Shown: in pieces, positions 42,286 through 51,942 of the stretch
Layout of the letters: each line of letters begins with the position of its first letter
Position numbering within the stretch: position 1 is the first letter of the stretch
Source of the DNA: Planctomicrobium piriforme
GTDB taxonomy: Bacteria; Planctomycetota; Planctomycetia; Planctomycetales; Planctomycetaceae
Length of the DNA stretch: 55,343 nucleotides
Assembly: GCA_945860955.1 (NCBI GenBank)
Contig: CAMATH010000050.1
Coordinates: 1 to 55,343 of the forward strand
Direction: 5' to 3'
The notes under the pieces: generated by a model
The model's database searches: none
Told to the model about the DNA's origin: nothing
The model's input: only the letters and a program-made list of their open reading frames with translations
Position numbers and translations under genes: made by a program

Positions 42286-45200
42286 TCACTGGGTCAATTC
42301 GAGCACATACACCGGAGACGCACGCGGCGTCGTCCCCGGCTGGCTCGTGGCGAACTCGTCAAACGCCAATGGTTGCGGACGGGGATGCAGTCGCGCGCCC
42401 GCTTGCCGAGCGGCGGCGACCACGTTGCCGTTGTCTCCCACCACGTCCGAGACAAACACCCGCGGGCGGTCACTGTCGGGACGCTCGTCGGCCGCCTCCA
42501 GTAGCCGTTCGGCGATACTCACTGTTGATCCAAAGTAGTCGAGATGGTCGTTGATCGTCGCGACCAGGGCCGATCCCTTATGCACCGACACCCGCAACGC
42601 CGGCTCATTCAGCGCCCGCATCGCGAGCGCGGCCCGCATCGCCATCACCGGTTCGGTGAATACCGCCCGCACCCCTTCTCCCACCGTCTTGATCAGCGAC
42701 CCGCCCTCCCGGCGGATGATCTCGTCGAGTTCGCGGAAGTGGGCGTGCAGTCGGCCGAACGCCGCCGAGTCTCCCAGCTCGAAATACAACCCGCCCGCAT
42801 GTTTCAGGCAGGTGGACAACAGCGTCACCTGCTGCACATGCACCAATTGTTCCGGCGCGAGACACTCGTTGGGAAACAACTCGCGAAAGATGGGGGTCGC
42901 CGCCGCTCGGGCCGCCGTGCAGGCGTCGGAACGACTCGCGGTCCGTTCCACCCGGGCGACCACTTCATGGGGCGCGTCATTGGACAATACGAAGAGTTGC
43001 CCGCCTGGTTTTAACTGCCGGGGGAGTTCCGGCTCGGGACCCCGGGCGAGGGCCAGTTCCCAGCGCGTCGCGTGAGCCTGGGGGACGACCCGAAACTCCA
43101 CGACGTATGGCAATTGCGGTCCCCGCAGTCGATACGCCCCCTCCGCCAGACTCAAGTCGAGCAGAAAGCGTTCCCCCGGCGCGAGTCGCACCTGCGCCAC
43201 CACGTGCGGCGAGTGGGCCGGCCCGCCAATGCAGTACATCCCCGTTTCAACATCCTGTATCTCCGACGAAATGCGAAAAATCAATTCAATCGAATTCGCG
43301 AAATCAAGTTCAAAATCCGCTTGGCACGCCTCGCATTCCCCATGCTCGCGAATCGTCTTGAGCGAGTCTTTCACCTGCGACGGAATGCGGCAAATCGGAC
43401 AGACAATGTCCCACAACATGGTCAGCAGTCCCTCACGCGCGCCGATCAGACACGCGGTGAGTAACTGCCGTTCGTCGAGTGAGAGGCGATTGGCCAGCGC
43501 GAGTGGCCGGATGCGACTCAACTCCTGCGCGGGAGCGGTCGCCAGAAACTCCCCCAGACGTTCGACGACGAACGGGTCGGCGCCCCGGGCGATCACCCGC
43601 TGCAACCGCTCTTCAAGCTTGCGATTCACCTCGGCGGGCAAATCATGAGCCGCCTCGAACGGGTCGGCGAGACTCCCGAGTCCTCCCGAAAGTACGGTGT
43701 CGATCCGCTGATACACTTTGTCGAGCGCCTTTTTGGTTTTCGACCCCACTTCAATCTGGGCGGCGACTTTTCCCACCAGATTGGCGGGGAGGAGTCGAAT
43801 GCGATGGGTCAGCGTGGTCCCTCCACCTGTGCGGGGAATCATCTCGACCACACTCGTGAACCATTTCCAAGGCCCCTGATGAAACTCGCGAAAGACCCCC
43901 AGTCGGCGTCCTTCGATCCATTCGAACGGATGTTCGCGCCAGGCAATGTTCATTCCCATCTTGCGAAACTGTGCGAACCGCTTCACTCCTCCCGCCGACT
44001 CCGGCTGGGCGGAGTAATCGATCGCCGGCAGCCCGATCGCGCGGTTGAGTCGCTCGGTGTTCGAAACATGCGGCCACAACGACTCAGGCGAACTTTTAAG
44101 TTCCCAGGTGAAATCGTAAGCAAGGACGTGGCGGGCGTCGGCGGTTGGAAGTTGAGGATGGGCGGCGATGCGGGTCGGTTCACCACGCAGCAACCGGTCA
44201 AGATCGTCGAGCAGACTCGACGCGTTCTCATACCGCGATTCGGGACTTTTTTGCAGGCACTTTGCGACAATCTCTTCGACGGCGTCCGAGAGTTCTGGAA
44301 CCTGGGTGCGAACGCGCGGCGCGGGTTCGTTCAGGTGCTTGTTGACAAGTCCCAGGATCGATGTTGAGTCGAATGGCGGTCGTCCCACCAGCGTGTGATA
44401 CAGCGTCGCCCCCAGCGAGTACACGTCGGCTCGTACGTCGACGTGACCCGAGCCGGAACATTGTTCGGGAGAGAAATAGAGTGGCGTCCCCAGTACCGCA
44501 CCGGCCGCCGTCAGTAGCATCGATTCGGTCTCGTTCACGTGCCGGGCGAGTCCGAAATCGGTCAGCTTCACCCGCGGAAACTCGGGAGAAGGGACGTCCG
44601 GCTCCTCGCGGCGGATGAGAATGTTTTCGGGCTTGAGATCGCGATGAACGATCCCCCGTTCGTGAGCTTCCAGAAGAGCGCGTGCGACGTCGGCGGTGAT
44701 CGAAGCCGACTCCCGCTCCGACAACCGCCCCCGTTCGCGAATGAAATCGAGCAGGTTCCGACCGTCGACGAATTCCATCACGAAGTAGTGGGTGTTTCCG
44801 TCGGCGTTCACTTCCAGCATGTTGGCGACGTAGGGGTTGTTCACCTCGGCGAGCATCCGCGCCTCGCGATGGAACCGCTTCAGCATCATCGCGTCGCGGG
44901 CCCGGTCGGCGCGCAGAATCTTGATCGCGACAATCCGCCCGTCGACCGGATCCTCCCCTTTCCAAACCGTCCCCATCCCCCCTTCACCCAGCTTCTCCAG
45001 CAGGCGAAACCGGCCCAGTGTCGTCGGTTCTACTCCTGAGCCAAAACCGCTGGCACCCTGTTGCGGAAATGACTCTTCGTCAAAGTGCGGACTGGAATTC
45101 GCGTGGCGCCCCTTCGTCCCCGGAAACTCCTCTTCCAATCGCTCTTTCGATCCAATCAACGTGTGCTGCGAGTGAAGATCCCCCGTCGTTGTGGAACCAA

Positions 45201-46113
45201 TGCCGTGCGCCGCAATCGAGGGATCGTTCCCCGAGAATTCCACCGGATTCTCCGATTGCTGCAATTCGGCGAAGCTGACCGGACCGGGGAGAGTTTCACT
45301 GAACGCGTCGGGCGAATGGGATTTTGCCGGCGGAGTCGCGACGACTGTCCCCGGCTGTGCCGCCGGGTTGAGAATGATGGTCGAATTGAGCTTCAGCCAG
45401 TCCCCCAGATACGTGCGGATGGTGTCAGCCGACGGTCGGTCGGAAGGATCGGCGGATCCCATCTGCTGATAGAGCCGATCCATCCCCGGGGGGACTTTTT
45501 CCAGCGGCACGCCGGTGGTTCCAATCAGCCGGCTCCACAACTCGAACAATTGCAGAATGTCGACCGCCGTGTCATTCCGGAAATCGTCCGGACAGATGGT
45601 GTAGTCCAAAACACAAAACGCCGTCGCATCGTCGAGCGGTCCCGACCAACCGAGATTCCCGGCTGTCAACCGCCCATGACTAAGTCCTATTCGATGCGCC
45701 GGCACCAGCGCCCCCGCGACCGCGTGAATGACCCGCACGGTGTCGTCGACGGCCATCGAATGCCGAAAATCAAACAGGCCGTCCAGGGTGAATCGGGGTG
45801 GGGGCGCGACGACATAAAACGGACGCGCGGTCTCCCATTCCAACGTCAACAGCCGCCGGGCGAATGCTGATTCCACCAACCGCACCATTCTTAAGCGGCG
45901 TAACACAGCGCGCCACTGCAACTCGTCTTCAGTCCGGGGAAACCGCAATTCCACGGGCGTATTTGTTTTTTGGTCGACCGCGCGGTAGGCGGTTCCCTGG
46001 GCGTTCGCCCACAACTGCTCCTGCAATTCGTAGCGGAGTGTCAACACGCCGATTCCCGTTCTGTCATGAGGGCCAAACCCGGAAACCGATCGTAACCGGG
46101 GGGGAATGGGCAC
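42286..46113 (-). CDS. Multidomain signalling protein: kinase-like domain, Ser/Thr kinase, SRPBCC, DUF5939, degenerate class III cyclase
   Basis: A 1275-residue cytoplasmic protein with five domains. Residues 25-240 are a kinase fold that lacks the glycine loop and has HGRLTAGNL (146-154) where HRDLKxxN belongs. Residues 369-643 are an intact Hanks-type kinase: GEGGMG 376-381, Lys398, HRDLKPEN 490-497, DFG 519-521, SPE 548-550. Residues 664-805 are SRPBCC-like (FREFHQGPWKWFTS). Residues 825-1012 match DUF5939, with a CxxC pair at C905/C908 and another at C927/C930. Residues 1093-1225 align with class III cyclases: LGDSAAFGRLHAHF and LDYFGSTVSIAERL. The expected metal-binding aspartates are Cys1102 and Glu1146, and the catalytic Asn is Ser1199, so cyclase activity is unlikely. 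The GTG start at 46113 gives the longest form; another GTG at 46047 begins right at the first domain. Confidence 0.88.
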   Translation of the reverse strand: MPIPPRLRSVSGFGPHDRTGIGVLTLRYELQEQLWANAQGTAYRAVDQKTNTPVELRFPRTEDELQWRAVLRRLRMVRLVESAFARRLLTLEWETARPFYVVAPPPRFTLDGLFDFRHSMAVDDTVRVIHAVAGALVPAHRIGLSHGRLTAGNLGWSGPLDDATAFCVLDYTICPDDFRNDTAVDILQLFELWSRLIGTTGVPLEKVPPGMDRLYQQMGSADPSDRPSADTIRTYLGDWLKLNSTIILNPAAQPGTVVATPPAKSHSPDAFSETLPGPVSFAELQQSENPVEFSGNDPSIAAHGIGSTTTGDLHSQHTLIGSKERLEEEFPGTKGRHANSSPHFDEESFPQQGASGFGSGVEPTTLGRFRLLEKLGEGGMGTVWKGEDPVDGRIVAIKILRADRARDAMMLKRFHREARMLAEVNNPYVANMLEVNADGNTHYFVMEFVDGRNLLDFIRERGRLSERESASITADVARALLEAHERGIVHRDLKPENILIRREEPDVPSPEFPRVKLTDFGLARHVNETESMLLTAAGAVLGTPLYFSPEQCSGSGHVDVRADVYSLGATLYHTLVGRPPFDSTSILGLVNKHLNEPAPRVRTQVPELSDAVEEIVAKCLQKSPESRYENASSLLDDLDRLLRGEPTRIAAHPQLPTADARHVLAYDFTWELKSSPESLWPHVSNTERLNRAIGLPAIDYSAQPESAGGVKRFAQFRKMGMNIAWREHPFEWIEGRRLGVFREFHQGPWKWFTSVVEMIPRTGGGTTLTHRIRLLPANLVGKVAAQIEVGSKTKKALDKVYQRIDTVLSGGLGSLADPFEAAHDLPAEVNRKLEERLQRVIARGADPFVVERLGEFLATAPAQELSRIRPLALANRLSLDERQLLTACLIGAREGLLTMLWDIVCPICRIPSQVKDSLKTIREHGECEACQADFELDFANSIELIFRISSEIQDVETGMYCIGGPAHSPHVVAQVRLAPGERFLLDLSLAEGAYRLRGPQLPYVVEFRVVPQAHATRWELALARGPEPELPRQLKPGGQLFVLSNDAPHEVVARVERTASRSDACTAARAAATPIFRELFPNECLAPEQLVHVQQVTLLSTCLKHAGGLYFELGDSAAFGRLHAHFRELDEIIRREGGSLIKTVGEGVRAVFTEPVMAMRAALAMRALNEPALRVSVHKGSALVATINDHLDYFGSTVSIAERLLEAADERPDSDRPRVFVSDVVGDNGNVVAAARQAGARLHPRPQPLAFDEFATSQPGTTPRASPVYVLELTQ

Positions 46114-46297
46114 TCAAGTGCTGTCGGCGCGATGGTCAACAACAAACCGACGTGGAATCCCAAACTGCCTACGATCGAGAGAAAATTCCCGTCACGTATT
46201 GGCATTCGCCGACCGCGAATCAGCGAAACTGGCACGGGCGGGTTGGCTGCCGTAGAATGGTCGCTTCGCTCCGGATCCCCTCCCGACACCGTCACTT

Positions 46298-47335
46298 GTG
46301 GGCCGAATTCCCTTGGCTGCCGAACAGCGTGATTTCGACGAGTTCCTGGAAAAGTTCCGCAAACATCGCGATTTGATGACCGAGGAGTTGCACAAGGTCA
46401 TCATCGGGCAGGATGTGGTGATCGAGCAGATTCTCGCCGCCATTTTCACCGGGGGACACTGCCTGCTGGTCGGCGTGCCCGGGCTGGCAAAGACGCTTCT
46501 GGTCAGTACGATCGCCCGAATTCTCGATGTGAAGTTCAAGCGGATCCAATTCACCCCCGACCTGATGCCCTCGGACATCACCGGAACCACGGTGCTGGAA
46601 GAGACCGAAACCGGGGGCCGCAACTTCCGATTTGTCGAAGGGCCGGTCTTCACCAATATTCTCTTGGCCGACGAAATCAACCGGACCCCGCCGAAAACCC
46701 AGGCGGCCCTGTTGCAGTCGATGCAGGAACATGAGGTGACGATCGGGCAGACCACCTACCCGCTCCCCGATCCGTTCTTTGTCATCGCCACGCAAAACCC
46801 GATCGAGCAGGAAGGAACCTACCCGCTGCCCGAAGCGCAGCTCGACCGGTTCATGTTCAACATCAAGGTCGACTACCCCTCGCTGGCAGAGGAAGAGAAG
46901 ATCCTGAGCGCGACCAGCAATGCCGAGAAGCCCGAGATTCGCAAGGTGCTATCCGCCAAAGCGATTCAGTTTCTGCAAAAGCAGATCAACCAGATCCAGG
47001 CAACGCCGCTCACGATCAACTACGTCGCGCGACTGGTGCGGGCGACCCGTCCGGGAGATCCCTCGGCTCCCGCGTTCGTCAAAGAACTGGTCGACTGGGG
47101 GGCGGGGCCGCGTGCCGGCCAATACCTGATCGCCGGGGCTCGCGCCGTCGCCGCCATGGATGGCCGGCCCAGTATCTCCGTCAAAGACGTTCGGCGGGTC
47201 GCCGTCCCTGTCTTGCGACACCGCCTGTCGACCAACTTCCAGGCGCAAGCCGAGAATATGCGGTCCGAGGATGTGATCGAGCGGCTGCTGGTCGAAGTCC
47301 CCGAGCCACCGATCCCCAAATACGAACGGGGCTGA
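46298..47335 (+). CDS. MoxR-family AAA ATPase
   Basis: The 345-residue ATPase starts with GTG; no strong ribosome binding site is visible, and a TTG near codon 6 is an alternative. Walker A is GVPGLAKT (59-66), Walker B LLADEIN (123-129), with the sensor region FVIATQNPIEQEGTYPLPEAQLDRF typical of MoxR. The C-terminal lid contains VARLVRATRP and SVKDVRRVAVPVLRHRL. MoxR ATPases act as chaperones that mature or activate protein complexes, usually next to DUF58 and von Willebrand A genes. Those are absent here. It is transcribed divergently from the multidomain kinase, with 184 bases between them. Confidence 0.93.
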   Translation: MGRIPLAAEQRDFDEFLEKFRKHRDLMTEELHKVIIGQDVVIEQILAAIFTGGHCLLVGVPGLAKTLLVSTIARILDVKFKRIQFTPDLMPSDITGTTVLEETETGGRNFRFVEGPVFTNILLADEINRTPPKTQAALLQSMQEHEVTIGQTTYPLPDPFFVIATQNPIEQEGTYPLPEAQLDRFMFNIKVDYPSLAEEEKILSATSNAEKPEIRKVLSAKAIQFLQKQINQIQATPLTINYVARLVRATRPGDPSAPAFVKELVDWGAGPRAGQYLIAGARAVAAMDGRPSISVKDVRRVAVPVLRHRLSTNFQAQAENMRSEDVIERLLVEVPEPPIPKYERG

Positions 47336-47433
47336 GCGATACGACATCGGAATCGAACAGGGGCGACAGTCCCTCGTCCGTCTGAGAACGGTTCATCGAA
47401 AACTCCCCGAAGCGCACTCGAGAGTTCTCGCGC

Positions 47434-49911
47434 ATGCCGCCGCTGTTGCGACTTCAAAACATCACCCGTCGATTCGGAGGGGCGACTGCGCTCGACACCG
47501 TCTGTTTTGACTTGCTGCCCGGCGAAGTCCACGCGCTTGTGGGAGAGAACGGCGCGGGCAAAAGCACGCTGATCAATCTGGTCTCCGGACTCCTCGCTCC
47601 CGACTCCGGGGAAATTCTGCTCGACGGTCAGCCGACCACGCTCGAAAGCCCTGTCGCAGCCCGGCGACGGGGGATAGCCGTCGTGCATCAGGAGCCGGAC
47701 GTCTTCGAGTCCCTCTCCGTCGCCGAAACCATGGCGCTGGCACATGGACTGCCGACCGGCCCCGCGGGCTGGGTCCGCTGGCGAGAGGTGGACCACTCGG
47801 CCCGCGCCGCCGTCGCGACAATGGGAGAACCGATCGATGTCCTCGCGCCGGCGGGCTCCTTGACGGTCGCCCGGCGACAAATGATTCAGATTGCGGCGGC
47901 AGTCACCCGACGGTCGCGAATCGTGCTGCTGGATGAACCAACCAGTTCGCTCTCGCGAGCGGAAAGTGAATGGTTGTTTCAGCAGATCGCCCGTTTGAAA
48001 GCGGACGGCGCGGGGATTGTCTACATCTCGCATCGTTTCGAAGAGATCGCTCGGCTGGCAGACCGGGTCACGGTCCTGCGCGACGGGCAGGTCGCCTGGA
48101 CCGGTCAGGCGACCGCGATCGATCACGCGGGAATCGTGAAAGCGATGGTGGGACGGGAGACAACTCTGGTCCTCCACACGGCCTCTGCCTCCCGTGGGCC
48201 GGTGCGACTTCAGGTTGATGGGGCGACCGATTCGGATGGACGATTCGAAGACATCTCGCTCGCGGTGCGAGGCGGAGAGGTGTTGGGAATCTATGGTCTC
48301 GTCGGTGCGGGACGGAGTGAATGGGCGCAGGGATTGTTTGGATTGCGGGCATTGTCCGCCGGCACGATCGCGATTGACGAGCGCACGGTCACGATTCGCA
48401 CTCCCACCGATGCCGTTCGCGTCGGGCTGGCGTATGTGCCGGAAGACCGATTGAGGCAGGGAGTGTTTCCCACACTCCCCATCCGGGTGAATCTCACGAT
48501 CGCCTCCCTGACGCGGTTCGTTCGCGGGCTGTTTCTCTCACGGCGCGACGAACGGTCGGCGAGCGAAGCGACGATCGCGGCGCTCGCCGTCAAGTCGCAG
48601 TCGATCGAGCAACCGATTCAGCAGCTTTCGGGTGGCAACCAGCAAAAAGTGGTTTTTGGTCGTTGGCAATTGGCCGACCCAAAAGTGCTGCTTTTGGATG
48701 AACCGACCCGGGGAGTCGATGTCGGGGCGAAAGGGGAGATTCATAAGCTGATTCGCGAGTCGGCGGAGACGGGACTGGCGGTGGTGTTGATCAGTTCCGA
48801 TCTCCCCGAGGTGCTGGCGCATGCCGATCGTGTCGCGGTCTTTCGCACTGGGCACCTCGCCGCGTTGTTCTCGCGTGACGAGGCGACCGCCGAGAATGTC
48901 CTCGCAGCGGCACTTCCGCTGGCGGGCGAGCAGTTACAGGCAGTCCGCTCGCGCCGCCGATTCATCGATCCACAGGTAGTCAGCCGGGTTGGCTTGCTGG
49001 CGGTCATTGGCGGACTGGCGCTGGTGCTGTCGCTCACCACTGGCGGGCGGTTCGCGACGCTGGGGAATTTGTTGGGGCTGTTAGAGAAAGTCGCCGTCGT
49101 GGGGTTGTTGTCGGTCGGGGCGGCGACCGTGATCATCGCGGGGGGAATCGACATCTCGGTCGGGTCGCTGATGGCGCTGGCGGCCGGCGGGGCGGGACTG
49201 GCGATGCGGGCGACTGGAGGAACGTTTTGGGGAACCGCGCTCGGAGGGACGGTCGCCTTGGTCACGGGACTGGTCGGGGGACTCCTCAACGCGACGGCGT
49301 CGCGGATCGGGCGGATTCACCCGGTTGTGGTCACATTGGGGGCGATGACGATTTACCGCGGGCTTTTGCTGCATCTGACCGGAGGCAACGTGATTGGCGA
49401 CCTCCCCGCGAGTTTCCGTTCGCTGACCGTGGGCCGCTTTTTCGGAATTCAAGGGGCGGCGTACGTCTTGATCATGACGGCTGGGGCGGTTTCCGTCTGG
49501 ATGGGATGGATCCGGTCGGGGCGACACAACTTCGCGTATGGTTCGAATCCGCGAGCCGCCCGGTTGGTGGGAATCAGCCAGAACCGCACGTGGATGACCG
49601 CGTTTGGGATTGGCGGATTGTGTGCCGGTCTGGCCGGGTTGATGGAACTGGGACAGAACGGATCGATGCAGTCATCAATGGGGGCCGGCTATGAATTGAA
49701 AGCCATCACCGCCGCTGTCATTGGTGGGACGGCCGTCACCGGCGGCCGCGGGTCCGCCTGGGGGGCGGTGCTGGGGGCGATTTTGCTGGCACTGGTTCAG
49801 AACGGTCTGGTCCTGTGGGGCGTTTCCTCCTACCGGTACGACCTGGTGATTGGGGGCTTGCTGGCGACGGCGATTCTGGTCGAGCGATTCACACGGAGGA
49901 ACGCCGCATGA
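47434..49911 (+). CDS. Sugar ABC importer: ATP-binding protein fused to permease (autoinducer-2/rhamnose type)
   Basis: An 825-residue fusion. The first 500 residues are the two-domain ATPase of ribose-type importers. The first domain has Walker A GENGAGKST (37-45) and Walker B IVLLDEPTSSLSR. The second has a typical degenerate Walker A (GLVGAGRSEW), the signature LSGGNQQKV and VLLLDEPTRGVDVG. From about 505 to 825 follows an RbsC-like permease of 8-10 helices with the family segment IIAGGIDISVGSL. In most bacteria these are two proteins. The fusion stop codon overlaps the start of a second permease (ATGA), and the substrate-binding gene follows. The likely substrate class is a sugar such as rhamnose, or autoinducer-2. 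Confidence 0.9.
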   Translation: MPPLLRLQNITRRFGGATALDTVCFDLLPGEVHALVGENGAGKSTLINLVSGLLAPDSGEILLDGQPTTLESPVAARRRGIAVVHQEPDVFESLSVAETMALAHGLPTGPAGWVRWREVDHSARAAVATMGEPIDVLAPAGSLTVARRQMIQIAAAVTRRSRIVLLDEPTSSLSRAESEWLFQQIARLKADGAGIVYISHRFEEIARLADRVTVLRDGQVAWTGQATAIDHAGIVKAMVGRETTLVLHTASASRGPVRLQVDGATDSDGRFEDISLAVRGGEVLGIYGLVGAGRSEWAQGLFGLRALSAGTIAIDERTVTIRTPTDAVRVGLAYVPEDRLRQGVFPTLPIRVNLTIASLTRFVRGLFLSRRDERSASEATIAALAVKSQSIEQPIQQLSGGNQQKVVFGRWQLADPKVLLLDEPTRGVDVGAKGEIHKLIRESAETGLAVVLISSDLPEVLAHADRVAVFRTGHLAALFSRDEATAENVLAAALPLAGEQLQAVRSRRRFIDPQVVSRVGLLAVIGGLALVLSLTTGGRFATLGNLLGLLEKVAVVGLLSVGAATVIIAGGIDISVGSLMALAAGGAGLAMRATGGTFWGTALGGTVALVTGLVGGLLNATASRIGRIHPVVVTLGAMTIYRGLLLHLTGGNVIGDLPASFRSLTVGRFFGIQGAAYVLIMTAGAVSVWMGWIRSGRHNFAYGSNPRAARLVGISQNRTWMTAFGIGGLCAGLAGLMELGQNGSMQSSMGAGYELKAITAAVIGGTAVTGGRGSAWGAVLGAILLALVQNGLVLWGVSSYRYDLVIGGLLATAILVERFTRRNAA

Positions 49912-50897
49912 GTCGCGAACGTGCCCGCCGACTGGTGGCGAACCTGTTTCCCTGGATCCTGTTCGCACTCGCGGTCGCGCTGGTCTTCAGCCGCCTGCCG
50001 AACGCGCGATCGATCTTGTCGCTGTGGCGGCCGTGGGGCGAGATTGGAATTCTGGCGCTCGGAATGACGGCGGTCCTGTTGACGGGGGGAATCGATCTGT
50101 CGGTGGGATCGATCGTGACGTTGTCGGGGATGACGCTGGGGTTGCTCAATCAGCGTGCCGGTTGGCCGCTGGTCGCGTCGGCGATCGCGGCGGTCGTCAC
50201 AGGAACGCTCGCTGGAGCGATCAATGGCCTCTTGGTGACAATGGGAATTGTCCCGCTGCTGGCGACTTTGGCGACGATGGCCTTGTACGCCGGCCTGGCG
50301 ATGGCGCTGTCGGAAGGAGAGCGGATCGCGGGTTTTCCAGAGGAATTCGGTCAGTTCGGTCAAAGCACGATCGCAGGGATTCCCAGTCAGCTTGGGTTAT
50401 TGTGCGTGGCGTGTGTGGTCCTGGGGCTGTTGATTCATGGAACCCGTTTCGGGCGGGCGCTGTTTGTGATTGGAGACAATCGCCGGGGGGCGGAATTCGC
50501 CGCCGTCCCGGTTCGAAAAGTCGAAGCGGGGCTGTATGCGCTCAACGGATTTCTCGCCGGCCTGGTGGCTGTCTGGTTTACAGCCCGGCGTGGAGCGGCG
50601 GTCCCGGATGCGGGGCTGGGGCTGGAACTCCAGACCATCGCCTGCGTTGTGCTGGGGGGAACCCGCGTCACCGGGGGATCGGGGAGCGTGGGGCGAACGT
50701 TGCTGGGATTGGGTGTTCTCGCGAATCTCGAAATCGGGTTGCGCCTGTGGGGCAACCAGAGTTTGGGAATTCCGGGGACTTCGATGAGTTTCGTCCTCAA
50801 TGCCAATGCCCGACTGATTCTGGTCGGAGTGCTTTTGATCTTCGTGGCGACGCTGAACGAACGGCTCGCCCTCAACACCCGGGAGTCCAACCGATGA
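49908..50897 (+). CDS. Sugar ABC importer permease
   Basis: From MSRERARRLVANLF the protein is 329 residues, with GGAGGA about 7 bases upstream, one of the best ribosome binding sites in the window. Eight or more helices and the segment LLTGGIDLSVGSIV place it in the RbsC-like permease family. It pairs with the permease half of the preceding fusion, so the transporter is presumably a heterodimer of one free and one fused permease. The ATG overlaps the stop of the fusion gene by 4 bases, and its own stop overlaps the start of the binding protein in the same way. Confidence 0.93.
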   Translation: MSRERARRLVANLFPWILFALAVALVFSRLPNARSILSLWRPWGEIGILALGMTAVLLTGGIDLSVGSIVTLSGMTLGLLNQRAGWPLVASAIAAVVTGTLAGAINGLLVTMGIVPLLATLATMALYAGLAMALSEGERIAGFPEEFGQFGQSTIAGIPSQLGLLCVACVVLGLLIHGTRFGRALFVIGDNRRGAEFAAVPVRKVEAGLYALNGFLAGLVAVWFTARRGAAVPDAGLGLELQTIACVVLGGTRVTGGSGSVGRTLLGLGVLANLEIGLRLWGNQSLGIPGTSMSFVLNANARLILVGVLLIFVATLNERLALNTRESNR

Positions 50898-51919
50898 TCC
50901 GTTTCAAACAGTTTCTGGCCGCCAGTCTGCTGCTGACCCTGCTGGGCTGCGGTGTCGAAACCACCACTCCCCTGGCCCCGGGGAAAGGGGCCTCGGGAGG
51001 GAGCGCGGGCAAGAAGCTGCGTGTTGGAATGATGCCCAAGCTCGTGGGAATCGATTACTTCAACGAATGCAAAAAGGGGGCCGAGGAGGCGGCGCAGGAA
51101 CTGGGAATCGAGTTGACGTACGACGGACCCTCTGAAGCCAAAGTCGAACTGCAGGTCCAAATGATCGATGAATGGATCGCGCTGGGATACGACGTAATCG
51201 CTGTTTCGCCGAATGACCCCGAAGTGATCTCCGCTGCCCTCAAACGAGCCAAAGACGCGGGGATCATCACCCTCACGTGGGACGCGGACGCCAACCCGGC
51301 TGCCAGTGGCCGGGAGGTGTTTGTCAATCAAGCTCCGGTGAAAGCGGTGGGGGAAAAGCTGGTCGATCTGATGGCCGAGGCGATTGGACGCGAGGGGAAA
51401 ACGGTGATCGTCACCGGGTCGGCGACGTCGCCCAATCAAAACGCGTGGATGAAGGTGATGAAGGAACATCTCGAAACGAATTATCCCCGGATTGAACTGA
51501 TCGAGACACTGGTTCCCGATGAAAACCAGAACCGCGCCCGGCAGATGACATTGGACGTTCTGACGGCTCATCCCGATCTGGCGGGGGTATGGGGGATTAC
51601 GTCGGTCGCGCTCCCCGGGGCGGCGGAAGCGGTCCGGCAGGCGGAAAAGACCGGCAAAGTGTATGTGACCGGACTCAGTCTTCCCTCCACGGTGCGGAGC
51701 TACGTAAAGGATGGCACGGTTCCGCAGTTTGTGTTGTGGAGTCCCGCCGACCTGGGGTATCTCACCCTGCATACTGCGAAGGCGCTTGCGGACAAGAAGC
51801 TGTCCCCCGGGGAACAGGCCTTCGGCCGGCTGAGAGGGATTCAGGTGCTGAAAGACCAAGTGATTCTGGGGCCGCCTCTGGTCTTTAACCAGGACAATAT
51901 CGATCAGTACGAGTTTTGA
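50894..51919 (+). CDS. Sugar-binding lipoprotein of the ABC importer (LsrB/RhaS-like)
   Basis: A 341-residue binding protein with a lipoprotein signal (MIRFKQFLAASLLLTLLGC, Cys19), a Gly/Ser-rich linker and a two-lobed periplasmic-binding fold. The stretch VGMMPKLVGIDYFNECKKG and YDGPSEAKVELQVQMIDEW, with ITLTWDADANP further on, closely follows autoinducer-2-binding LsrB and rhamnose-binding RhaS proteins. Which of the two ligands is bound cannot be read with confidence. The gene is overlapped by the permease gene (ATGA), so the three genes form one translationally coupled operon. No kinase or lyase for the sugar is next to it. Confidence 0.92.
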   Translation: MIRFKQFLAASLLLTLLGCGVETTTPLAPGKGASGGSAGKKLRVGMMPKLVGIDYFNECKKGAEEAAQELGIELTYDGPSEAKVELQVQMIDEWIALGYDVIAVSPNDPEVISAALKRAKDAGIITLTWDADANPAASGREVFVNQAPVKAVGEKLVDLMAEAIGREGKTVIVTGSATSPNQNAWMKVMKEHLETNYPRIELIETLVPDENQNRARQMTLDVLTAHPDLAGVWGITSVALPGAAEAVRQAEKTGKVYVTGLSLPSTVRSYVKDGTVPQFVLWSPADLGYLTLHTAKALADKKLSPGEQAFGRLRGIQVLKDQVILGPPLVFNQDNIDQYEF

Positions 51920-51942
51920 TGGACACGACCGCGTGAATGTAG

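Noticed and set aside
46230-46258. A TGGCAC...TTGGCT sequence resembling a sigma-54 promoter before the MoxR gene
   Set aside because: The spacing between the GG and GC elements is two bases too long for sigma-54.
49540-49560. A GGTTCGAATCC-like T-arm sequence suggesting a tRNA
   Set aside because: It lies inside the permease half of the fusion gene, and no cloverleaf can be drawn around it.
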